In this document: positions 1-5,138 of the stretch, piece by piece
Position numbering within the stretch: position 1 is the stretch's first letter
How the letters are laid out: every line of letters begins with the position of its first letter
Assembly (NCBI GenBank): GCA_030641945.1
Contig: DAOWLL010000163.1
Span: 1-5,223 of the forward strand
Direction: 5' to 3'
Source: Gammaproteobacteria bacterium
GTDB taxonomy: Bacteria; Pseudomonadota; Gammaproteobacteria; SZUA-229
DNA: 5,223 bases
Notes under the pieces: model-generated
What the model was told of the DNA's origin: nothing
The model's database searches: none
Seen by the model: the letters and a program-made list of their open reading frames with translations, nothing else
Translations under genes and position numbers: made by a program

Positions 1-1364
1 GAGCCGGGGAGCCGCTGGACACGATCGCCCGTGTTGGTGATCAGGTCATTACCTTCAACGAAATCAACACCATGATCAACAGCGCCGCTATCGTCGGCCT
101 GTCGATGCCCGAGCTGGGTTCCCCGGAGCGGGACACGGTGCGCATCACCCTGCTGGATAAGCTGATCACTGCCAACCTGCTTTACCTTGATGCGGTGCAA
201 AAAGGCGTCGACCAGAAACCTGAGTACCAGCAGGCCATCAAACAATTCAAGGATGCGATTCTTGCCAATCTGTACCGCAGCAAGGTCCTGGTCGGCGAGA
301 TCGAGGTAACAGAGCAGGATATAGATGAGTATTACAAGGACAATATCATTGCGGGTACCGAGCTTAGCGAAGAACTCAGGGCGGGTATCGAAGCGACCAT
401 CCGCAAAAACCGCGTGAAGGAGCGCACCTCAACCATGCGTGAGCGCCTGCGTGAAGGCCACAAGTCGACAATAAGCGTCACTGATCTCGACCCGGGAGAA
501 GACCAGGTTCGTAGTGATGACGATGTAGTTGCCGAGCTCGACGGTGTACCCATCACCTGGGGTGAGGTCAGGGCGTCACTGCAGCGTGCCCATACCATGA
601 CGTCCACCCAGGCGCGCATCGAGGCCCTGGAGAGCATCATCGATAACCGTATTATGGCGCAGAAGGCAAAGGATGCCGGGCTGGAACAGGATCCCGTTTT
701 TCAGGCTCGTTATGGCGAGTTCAGCAAGACCCGGCTGATCAATATCCACCGTGGGCAGCTGGTCGAGTCCTGGGATCCGAGCGAAGAAGAAGTAAAAGCC
801 TATTACGAAACTAACAAGGACCAGATAGTCGTCAAGGAAGTGCGCAAGGTGCAGATGCTGGTGGTGAAGACTGAACAGGAAGCGGATGCCTTGAAGCAGC
901 AGATCGAGGCTAACGAGATCACCTTCCACAAGGCGGTCGCCGACTATTCCATCATGGCCGACGCGAAAAAGACTCTCGGCCAGATAGGCTGGGTGTCCGA
1001 GGACAGCGGTTTTCCCGAACTCGACAAGGAAACCTTCCTGCTTGATGCCGGGGAGATCGGCGGTCCGGTACAGTCTCCGGCCGGCTGGCATCTTGTCCGC
1101 GTACTTGATCAGCGGGACGCGCTGTACACAGATATCGTAGATAAAGAGACCCATAAGAAAACCCGGCGCATGTACCTCGATGCAAAGCTCGATCAGTACG
1201 TGATCGACTTGCGCAAGAATGAGTTTCCGATTGAGGTAGAAGAGGAGATGATCAGCAAGCTTTCCCAGCAGGAGATCGACTGGTACCAGGAGATGCTGCA
1301 GAAGGCACAGAAATCACCCGAAGAAGTCATCGAGGAAATCAAGCGCCTGCAGAAGGGCGAGTAA
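1..1364 (+). CDS. SurA/PpiC-like periplasmic peptidyl-prolyl isomerase, 5' end missing
   Basis: The frame is open from base 3 with no start in view; the ATG at 72 is internal, because the residues before it (IARVGDQVITFNEINT) are a typical start of a SurA-type chaperone module. About 453 residues are visible, ending at TAA 1362-1364. Counting from base 3, residues 8-115 form one SurA-N-like helical module and residues about 173-275 a second, clearly similar one (GVDQKPEYQQAIKQF...DIDEYYKDN against GLEQDPVFQARYGEF...EVKAYYETN). A parvulin (PpiC rotamase) domain follows at about 281-370, ending in the family signature GEIGGPVQSPAGWHLVRVLD. The tail is acidic, lysine-rich and helical. Family members isomerise prolyl bonds and chaperone outer-membrane proteins in the periplasm. 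The signal peptide would lie upstream of the window, so location is inferred. No clear terminator follows. The exact paralogue (SurA, PpiD-like or a dedicated export chaperone) cannot be decided. Confidence 0.88.
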   Translation, partial: AGEPLDTIARVGDQVITFNEINTMINSAAIVGLSMPELGSPERDTVRITLLDKLITANLLYLDAVQKGVDQKPEYQQAIKQFKDAILANLYRSKVLVGEIEVTEQDIDEYYKDNIIAGTELSEELRAGIEATIRKNRVKERTSTMRERLREGHKSTISVTDLDPGEDQVRSDDDVVAELDGVPITWGEVRASLQRAHTMTSTQARIEALESIIDNRIMAQKAKDAGLEQDPVFQARYGEFSKTRLINIHRGQLVESWDPSEEEVKAYYETNKDQIVVKEVRKVQMLVVKTEQEADALKQQIEANEITFHKAVADYSIMADAKKTLGQIGWVSEDSGFPELDKETFLLDAGEIGGPVQSPAGWHLVRVLDQRDALYTDIVDKETHKKTRRMYLDAKLDQYVIDLRKNEFPIEVEEEMISKLSQQEIDWYQEMLQKAQKSPEEVIEEIKRLQKGE

Positions 1365-1399
1365 AGGCGGGAGCCAGGGATTGCCTATAAAATTATTGG

Positions 1400-1416
1400 C
1401 CGCGAAAAACGCAAAG
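1400..1416 (+). repeat. CGCGAAAAACGCAAAG-type dispersed repeat, isolated copy
   Basis: The word CCGCGAAAAACGCAAAG occurs here in full. It recurs at 1796-1812, inverted at 1863-1879 and inverted at 3129-3145, with a truncated copy at 2990-3003. This copy is single-armed: the matching inverted arm seen at 1863-1879 is absent nearby, so it looks like a decayed half-element. I know this word type as a common intergenic repeat in environmental bacterial genomes; its function is unknown. Confidence 0.75.
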
Positions 1417-1510
1417 TGCGCAAAAAGAGAGATTACAAAAACACGTGTTTTCAGGTAAAGAGGTGTATAACTCTAGATATGGTCTGATACAGCCAGAACA
1501 AATTTAAAAA

Positions 1511-1543
<33 letters not shown>

Positions 1544-1560
1544 TTTTTTATGTGTAAAAC

Positions 1561-1775
1561 CACTGCTGTCCCGTTAACTAAAATCCGTCATACCGGGCTT
1601 GACCCGGTATCAAGTAAGCCGCTGAAAAACATGGATTCCGGATCAGCAAAAAACGCTGTCCGGAATGACGGGACTCTTTTTTGATTTTCATGTCTCCCAG
1701 GCTTATATGCATCCTTCTGACTTTTATCAATAAGGCTTCTAGCCGATCTCACCGAAAGTTAACGGGACAGCAGTG
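1561..1775. mobile_element. MITE-like 215-bp element with perfect 19-bp terminal inverted repeats
   Basis: CACTGCTGTCCCGTTAACT at 1561-1579 is the exact reverse complement of 1757-1775; the match stops at once outside both arms. The element has no coding capacity. Its interior carries a REP-like double hairpin (1585-1671). The ends contain CTGTCCC/GGGACAG, also present in the ends of the 62-bp element at 2887-2948. No target-site duplication is visible (left flank AAAAC, right flank ATATT), so transposition is inferred, not shown. The most plausible explanation is a non-autonomous element or a large palindromic repeat mobilised in trans, perhaps by a Y1/REP-associated transposase family; no such gene is in the window. 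Confidence 0.6.
1585..1671. repeat. REP-like double-hairpin repeat nested in the 215-bp element
   Basis: The outer ends CCGTCAT (1585-1591) and ATGACGG (1665-1671) are inverted copies. Inside are two hairpins. The first has an 8-bp stem ATACCGGG/CCCGGTAT (1590-1597 with 1603-1610) and the loop CTTGA. The second is ATTCCGGA/TCCGGAAT (1635-1642 with 1659-1666), extended by CAGC/GCTG past one bulged base. The layout resembles the common CCGTCATtCCgg...ccGGaATGACGG intergenic palindromes of Proteobacteria. A T-run (1676-1682) follows, so it might weakly stop transcription, but that is a guess. Confidence 0.7.
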
Positions 1776-1920
1776 ATATTAAACATGTTATTTGTCCGCG
1801 AAAAACGCAAAGAACGCGAAAAGAGCTAAACACTTTAGTTATGTTTTTGTTTTATTCGCGTTCTTTGCGTTTTTCGCGGACAGCTATTCTTTTTGTGGTT
1901 TATCAAAGACACTGAAATCC
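1775..1920 (+). repeat. Copy 1 of a large inverted repeat flanking the rhodanese gene
   Basis: This segment reappears in reverse complement at 2949-3166. The outer 38 bases (1775-1812) match 3129-3166 exactly, and 1893-1913 (TTGTGGTTTATCAAAGACACT) matches 2956-2976 exactly, with a weaker match on to 1920. The centre is alignable except for an extra segment of about 75 bases in the right copy. The left end of this copy falls exactly on the end of the 215-bp element. No gene is encoded; the low-complexity frame through it (starting TTG at 1792, lysine/asparagine/alanine then phenylalanine-rich) is a product of the repeat. Confidence 0.8.
1793..1882. repeat. Perfect 28-bp inverted repeat, potential long hairpin
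   Basis: Bases 1793-1820 (TGTCCGCGAAAAACGCAAAG, then AACGCGAA) are the exact reverse complement of 1855-1882, separated by 34 bases that hold a small CTAAA-CAC-TTTAG hairpin (1826-1838). As RNA it would form a very stable 28-bp stem from either strand. This is the intact form of the CGCGAAAAACGCAAAG repeat; the right-hand copy (2990-3148) has its stem broken by an insert. It could hinder read-through transcription between the genes, but it lacks a classical T-run. Confidence 0.8.
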
Positions 1921-2020
1921 TGCGTTACTTATGGTTTTCCGCCTTTCGTTCTTCGGGCCAGCCTTCGGCTGTTAAAGATCATTTCAGGAAATTTTACCGC
2001 AGGAGAGATAGTATAAAAAC
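1921..2020. other. Intergenic filler, no gene
   Basis: This 100-base stretch lies between the left inverted-repeat copy and the left direct-repeat copy and has no counterpart in the right-hand repeat block, where those two units touch. It contains a pyrimidine/purine-biased stretch (GTTCTTCGGGCCAGCCTTCGGCTG, in part self-similar through CTTCGG) and nothing I can identify as a gene, promoter or RNA. Confidence 0.5.
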
Positions 2021-2140
2021 ATCTGTGTTTATCTGCGTTCATCTGTGGACTCAATAATAGACCTTTGCGGTCTTTGCGCCTTTGCGGTAGACAGCTTGGT
2101 TTTTAATCCTGTATTCCGCCGAACGCGCATGTGCGGGCAG
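2021..2140 (+). repeat. Left copy of the direct repeat that flanks the rhodanese gene
   Basis: Bases 2021-2070 match 3164-3213 with three differences: ATCTGTGTTTATCTGCGTTC continuing through GGACTCAATAATA and ACCTTTGC. Bases 2106-2131 match 3230-3255 exactly. Between these blocks the left copy has about 19 extra bases, made of CTTTGCG words. The start-to-start distance to the right copy is 1143 bases. The right copy runs into the authentic 3' end of hisD, so this left copy ends in a hisD remnant. Recombination between the copies would delete the rhodanese gene. Confidence 0.8.
2099..2140 (-). pseudogene. Remnant of the 3' end of hisD (14 codons)
   Basis: Read on the - strand from 2140, this encodes [14 protein letters not shown], against [14 protein letters not shown] at the C-terminus of the complete hisD (residues 420-433): 12 of 14 residues are the same, and 26 consecutive bases (2106-2131) are identical to 3230-3255. 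It includes the codon matching zinc ligand His423. The frame has no hisD-like sequence upstream of the Leu and no stop at the position of the real one, so it is a dead tail. The Val-to-Pro change and the different bases around it suggest derivation from a slightly different hisD allele or later drift. Confidence 0.7.
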
Positions 2141-2164
2141 GAATATTAGCAATCTCTTATGTTG

Positions 2165-2180
2165 TGTGACCTGGATCACA
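2165..2180 (+). promoter_or_regulatory. Perfect CRP-type operator upstream of the rhodanese gene
   Basis: TGTGACCTGGATCACA has both half-sites TGTGA and TCACA separated by six bases, which is the full consensus of the CRP/Vfr class of cAMP receptor proteins. Its centre (2172.5) lies about 41.5 bases before the transcription start predicted from the -10-like hexamer at 2203-2208, the spacing of class II CRP-activated promoters. An FNR-type site (TTGAT-N4-ATCAA) does not fit. The regulator is inferred; related CRP/FNR-family proteins could bind the same sequence. Confidence 0.6.
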
Positions 2181-2202
2181 GACAACTGCATGCCTCGAGT
2201 TC

Positions 2203-2208
2203 TAAGAT
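2203..2208 (+). promoter_or_regulatory. Candidate -10 hexamer of the rhodanese promoter
   Basis: TAAGAT matches the sigma70 -10 consensus TATAAT at four of six positions, with initiation expected near 2214. No good -35 box is present, as is usual where an activator overlaps the -35 region; the CRP-type site lies in the right place for that. The leader would be about 22 bases and carry the GGAG ribosome-binding site at 2226-2229. Confidence 0.4.
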
Positions 2209-2236
2209 TACCTGAATTTCTAACTGGAGCTACGAC

Positions 2237-2827
2237 ATGAACTTGTTACGTAATACCCTCATTTCAATTGTTATATTTTCCCTGTCAAACATTGCCATAG
2301 CAGTACCTGAACCTTCAGACACTGCAAGGCAGACACCATGGAAACTTTATGTCGACTCGACAGAAGCCTATAAGATGAAACAGAAACTGGGCGACAAGGC
2401 ACTCTTTATCGATGTGCGCGACCCGGTAGAAATCATGTTTACCGGCTTTACGGATGAGGTTGATGCGAATATCCCGTTCAAGATAGCTAACCGGGAAGAA
2501 TGGAACAAGAAGAAACCCGTATTTTCAATGGAACCCAATCCTGATTTCGAAAAGGCAATAGCTGCTGCTCTGGAACAGCGCGGTCTTACCAAAGATGCAC
2601 CGATTATTCTGATGTGCCGATCCGGTGGCACTCGCGGTGCGCCCAGTGCAAAAGCACTCTGGGGCAAAGGTTACTCACAGGTCTATGTCGTTACTGATGG
2701 ATTTGAAGGCGGCAAGATCAAGACCGGTGACATGAAAAACTGGCGCCTCAAGAACGGATGGAAAAACTCGGGCCTGCCCTGGAGCTACAAACTTAACAAG
2801 GACAAGATGTACCTGCCCGAAAGCTGA
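2237..2827 (+). CDS. Exported single-domain rhodanese-like protein
   Basis: This 196-residue protein starts at ATG 2237 with GGAG (2226-2229) seven bases upstream. Residues 1-22 form a signal peptide: a basic start (MNLLR), a hydrophobic core and cleavage after AIA before VPEP, so a periplasmic location is likely. The rhodanese fold follows: an ALFIDVRDPVE strand/loop at 55-65 and the active-site loop CRSGGTR at 127-133, with Cys127 as the expected persulfide-carrying residue and Arg133 closing a six-residue loop as in sulfurtransferases. GYSQVYVVTDGFEGG at 145-159 is the usual closing strand and turn. The insert at about 70-105 and the tail NGWKNSGLPW are features of this subgroup. The family moves sulfane sulfur to thiol or cyanide acceptors; the true substrate is unknown. 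It stands alone, with its own CRP-type promoter and a hairpin downstream, inside flanking repeats. The fold is certain, the role is not. Confidence 0.88.
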   Translation: MNLLRNTLISIVIFSLSNIAIAVPEPSDTARQTPWKLYVDSTEAYKMKQKLGDKALFIDVRDPVEIMFTGFTDEVDANIPFKIANREEWNKKKPVFSMEPNPDFEKAIAAALEQRGLTKDAPIILMCRSGGTRGAPSAKALWGKGYSQVYVVTDGFEGGKIKTGDMKNWRLKNGWKNSGLPWSYKLNKDKMYLPES

Positions 2828-2847
2828 TTTGTATCTTCAATCAAGAA

Positions 2848-2872
2848 CAGGCCGGTGCAATGCGCCGGCCTG
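2848..2872 (+). terminator. Possible intrinsic terminator of the rhodanese gene
   Basis: CAGGCCGG (2848-2855) pairs with CCGGCCTG (2865-2872), and the inner bases TGC/GCG add three more pairs (one G-U) around the loop AAT. The stem begins 20 bases after the stop codon, the usual place for a terminator. The downstream sequence ATTCCTGCATAT is only weakly T-rich, so termination may be inefficient. Confidence 0.55.
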
Positions 2873-2886
2873 ATTCCTGCATATCT

Positions 2887-2948
2887 GGGGACAGTATACC
2901 TATTTAAAAGCGCCATCAATCAGCAATTAAAATAAGTATACTGTCCCC
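2887..2948. mobile_element. 62-bp palindromic GGGGACAGTATAC element
   Basis: The left arm GGGGACAGTATACCTATTT (2887-2905) and the right arm (2930-2948, reverse complement GGGGACAGTATACTTATTT) differ at one of 19 positions and enclose 24 AT-rich bases. It has no coding capacity. I recognise GGGGACAGTATACTTA-type ends from repeats near REP-associated Y1 transposases in gammaproteobacteria, but no transposase is present. It ends at the border of the inverted-repeat copy that starts at 2949. It may be a solo repeat or a minimal non-autonomous element. Confidence 0.6.
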
Positions 2949-3166
2949 GGAATTTAGTGTCTTTGATAAACCACAAGAAAATCAATGATCCGCGAAAAAC
3001 GCACTAAAATGTAGGGAACATTTTGAACGCACGCCAGTGCGGCCCGTAGGGCGAAGCGCAGGACTGCGCGGAGTAACGAACGCGAACAAAACTAAAACAT
3101 GACTAAAGGGTTTAGCACTTTTTGCGTCCTTTGCGTTTTTCGCGGACAAATAACATGTTTAATATC
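2949..3166 (-). repeat. Copy 2 (inverted, with insert) of the large repeat flanking the rhodanese gene
   Basis: This is the reverse complement of 1775-1920. Exact blocks are 2956-2976 with 1893-1913 and 3129-3166 with 1775-1812; 3079-3128 aligns to the loop and inner arm of copy 1 with scattered changes, including a CTAAA-GGG-TTTAG hairpin at 3103-3115. It differs by an extra segment at about 3004-3078. Its right end overlaps by three bases with the start of the right direct-repeat copy (3164). No gene is encoded. Confidence 0.78.
3004..3078. repeat. REP-like insert splitting the right inverted-repeat copy
   Basis: Compared with copy 1, about 75 bases replace the short AAG between the CCGCGAAAAACGCA and AACGCGAA blocks. 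The insert is GC-rich at its right end and structured: AAAATGT/ACATTTT (3006-3012 with 3018-3024, loop AGGGA), CGCA/TGCG (3028-3031 with 3038-3041) and GCGCAG/CTGCGC (3056-3061 with 3064-3069). Such GGCCCGTAGGGCGAAGCGCAG sequences look like repetitive extragenic palindromes. It breaks the long stem that is perfect in copy 1. Confidence 0.6.
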
Positions 3167-3264
3167 TGTGTTTATCTGCGTTCATCCGTGGACTCAATAA
3201 TAAACCTTTGCAGTAAACCTCAGCTTTTGATCCTGTATTCCGCCGAACGCGCATGCGCGACCAG
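3164..3264 (+). repeat. Right copy of the direct repeat, overlapping the hisD 3' end
   Basis: This segment matches the left copy at 2021-2140. It begins ATCTGTGTTTATCTGCG and crosses the hisD stop codon (TGA, - strand, 3222-3220) into the last hisD codons. Here the hisD part belongs to the intact gene, so this is the original junction and the left copy is the derivative. About 19 bases of CTTTGCG-type sequence present on the left are missing here. Confidence 0.75.
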
Positions 3265-4521
3265 ACCTTCGCCATGCGCAAGTACAGAGGCACATTTACC
3301 CAGTTCGGATGCACCCTGCGCCGAACAGCCAATCAGGCTGGATCGCTTTTGAAAATCATAGACACCCAGAGGTGAAGAGAATCTTGCTGTGCCCGATGTC
3401 GGCAGCACGTGGTTAGGGCCGGCACAGTAATCGCCCAGCGCTTCGGCCGTGTAGCGGCCCATGAATATTGCACCGGCGTGGCGGATTTTCTGCGCCCATA
3501 GCTCGGCATCATCCATGGAGAGTTCGAGATGTTCAGGCGCTACGTGATTAGCCACTTCGATCGCATCATCCATACTCTCGGCTTCAATCAAAACAGCACG
3601 ATTGGACAGTGATGCCCTGATAATGTCTGCCCGCGGCATATCTACCAGCAGCTTTTCAATACTGGCCTTGACCTGTTCGATAAAACTGCCATCAGGACTG
3701 ACCAGTATCGATTGCGCATCTTCATCGTGTTCCGCCTGTGAAAACAGATCCATCGCAATCCAGTCGGGATCTGTCTTGCCATCACAGACCACCAGGATCT
3801 CGGACGGCCCGGCGATCATATCAATGCCTACCACGCCAAAGACCAGGCGCTTCGCGGTAGCCACATAGATATTGCCCGGACCGGTAATCTTGTCGACCCC
3901 GGGTATGGTATCTGTACCATAAGCGAGCGCAGCCACAGCCTGCGCGCCACCGATTGTAAATACACGATCAACACCAGAGATTGCCGCTGCTGCCAGCACC
4001 AGGTCATTGCGTTCTCCACCCGGTGTCGGTACCACCATGATGAGCTCAGGCACAGCAGCCACTTTTGCCGGTATGGCGTTCATCAACACAGAAGAAGGGT
4101 AGGCCGCCTTGCCGCCTGGAACGTACAGCCCTACCCTGTCCATCGGTGTAACTTTCTGTCCCAGCAGCGTGCCGTCAGCTTCAGTATATGACCAGGATTC
4201 CATTTTCTGGTGCTCGGCATAAACGCGAACTCTGTCAGCCGCCACCTCGAGCGCCTGTCTGTGACTGTCATCTATTGCATCCAGCGCCGCCTGCAACTCC
4301 TCTTTACTGAGCTCCAGTTCGGCTGCAGTTGCCGCTTCAACACGATCGAATTTTGCAGTGTATTCAAGCAGTGCTGCATCGCCCCGCTTATGCACATCCG
4401 CAAGTATGCCTGTAACCGTATTAACAACTTCGCTATCGGTTGACTGTTCCCACGCGAGACGTTGGTCCAGTTGAGATATAAAACCTGCATCACTTGTCTT
4501 AAGCTGCATGATCTTGATCAT
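3220..4521 (-). CDS. hisD: Histidinol dehydrogenase
   Basis: This cytosolic enzyme catalyses the last two steps of histidine synthesis, oxidising L-histidinol to L-histidine with two NAD+. The protein has 433 residues, the normal family length (E. coli 434). Family landmarks are present: [20 protein letters not shown] at 130-149, the [14 protein letters not shown] stretch at 211-224, the zinc ligands Gln262 and His265 in [11 protein letters not shown], Asp364 ([18 protein letters not shown]) and His423, and the catalytic pair Glu330-His331 in [10 protein letters not shown]. The chosen ATG (4521) overlaps the hisG stop in an ATGA, which argues for translational coupling; Met5 (4509) is an alternative start without a better ribosome-binding site. 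It is the second gene of a hisG-hisD unit. hisC, often next in gammaproteobacteria, does not follow; the gene runs into repeats instead, and its last 14 codons are echoed at 2099-2140. No clear terminator is seen. Confidence 0.97.
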   Translation of the reverse strand: MIKIMQLKTSDAGFISQLDQRLAWEQSTDSEVVNTVTGILADVHKRGDAALLEYTAKFDRVEAATAAELELSKEELQAALDAIDDSHRQALEVAADRVRVYAEHQKMESWSYTEADGTLLGQKVTPMDRVGLYVPGGKAAYPSSVLMNAIPAKVAAVPELIMVVPTPGGERNDLVLAAAAISGVDRVFTIGGAQAVAALAYGTDTIPGVDKITGPGNIYVATAKRLVFGVVGIDMIAGPSEILVVCDGKTDPDWIAMDLFSQAEHDEDAQSILVSPDGSFIEQVKASIEKLLVDMPRADIIRASLSNRAVLIEAESMDDAIEVANHVAPEHLELSMDDAELWAQKIRHAGAIFMGRYTAEALGDYCAGPNHVLPTSGTARFSSPLGVYDFQKRSSLIGCSAQGASELGKCASVLAHGEGLVAHARSAEYRIKS

Positions 4522-5138
4522 GAGACGGCTGCCCGTACTTTGTCGATCAACGATTGAATGCGTGCATGCTTCATCTTCATCGCAGCCTTGTTTACGATCA
4601 GGCGTGAACTGATATCAGCTATATGATCGATGGGTTCCAGGCCATTCGCCTTGAGAGTATTGCCGGTGTCTACAACATCGACGATAAGATCAGCCAGCCC
4701 GACAATGGGGCCAAGCTCCATTGACCCATACAGCTTGATCACTTCAACCTGTTCGCCCCTGGATTCAAAATATTTCCTGGCAACATTGACAAACTTGGTA
4801 GCAATGCGCTTGCGGCCATTTACGGGCTTCGCATTCACCAGACCTGCAGTCATCAGACGGCATTTTGCGATACCCAGGTCCAGCGGTTCATAGATACCTT
4901 CACCACCGTGCTCCATCAAAACGTCTTTACCTGCAACGCCAACATCAGCGGCACCGAACTGTACATAAGTCGGCACATCAGTGGCACGAATAATCACCAG
5001 CTTCACATCATCGTGATTGGTATCCAGTATCAGTTTGCGACTGGTTTCCGGATCTTCGGCCGGCACTATGTCCGCCGCCGCCAGCAGTGGCAGCGTTTCC
5101 TTGAAGATACGGCCTTTTGAAAGAGCGATTTTTATCAT
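4518..5138 (-). CDS. hisG: ATP phosphoribosyltransferase, short-form catalytic subunit
   Basis: It catalyses the first committed step of histidine synthesis, joining ATP and PRPP to give phosphoribosyl-ATP. At 206 residues it is the short type: it lacks the C-terminal regulatory ACT-like domain of the long form and, by family knowledge, works with the HisRS-like partner HisZ, which is not in this window. Visible landmarks are the N-terminal [20 protein letters not shown], the [14 protein letters not shown] segment at about 66-79, the [19 protein letters not shown] stretch and the PRPP-binding loop [12 protein letters not shown] at about 156-167. The ATG at 5138 places this conserved N-terminus correctly, although no clear Shine-Dalgarno sequence precedes it (AATCGCC). 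It is followed by hisD with a four-base overlap. Confidence 0.97.
   Translation of the reverse strand: MIKIALSKGRIFKETLPLLAAADIVPAEDPETSRKLILDTNHDDVKLVIIRATDVPTYVQFGAADVGVAGKDVLMEHGGEGIYEPLDLGIAKCRLMTAGLVNAKPVNGRKRIATKFVNVARKYFESRGEQVEVIKLYGSMELGPIVGLADLIVDVVDTGNTLKANGLEPIDHIADISSRLIVNKAAMKMKHARIQSLIDKVRAAVS

Noticed and set aside
72..74. ATG at 72 as the start of the isomerase gene
   Set aside because: The upstream in-frame codons from base 3 encode the conserved first strand of the chaperone module, so the true start lies before the window.
576..1154. A 192-residue reading frame on the - strand inside the isomerase gene
   Set aside because: It lies wholly antisense to a gene with clear family motifs and shows no recognisable domain or ribosome-binding site.
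1671..1690. Intrinsic terminator at the T-run after the REP-like hairpin
   Set aside because: The T-run is several bases from the stem, the hairpin is part of a repeat, and it lies over 200 bases from the end of the nearest upstream gene.
1792..2016. A 74-residue + strand reading frame starting at TTG with Lys-Asn-Ala and Phe-Ala runs
   Set aside because: It is the translation of the 28-bp inverted repeat read through both arms. The start is TTG without a ribosome-binding site and the rest crosses repeat filler; this is a known type of spurious frame.
2157..2187. FNR/anaerobic-regulator box
   Set aside because: The half-sites TGTGA and TCACA with six-base spacing fit CRP, not the TTGAT-N4-ATCAA of FNR.
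3122..3352. A + strand reading frame crossing the repeats and the hisD end
   Set aside because: It is made of repeat sequence plus antisense hisD and has no coding signature of its own.
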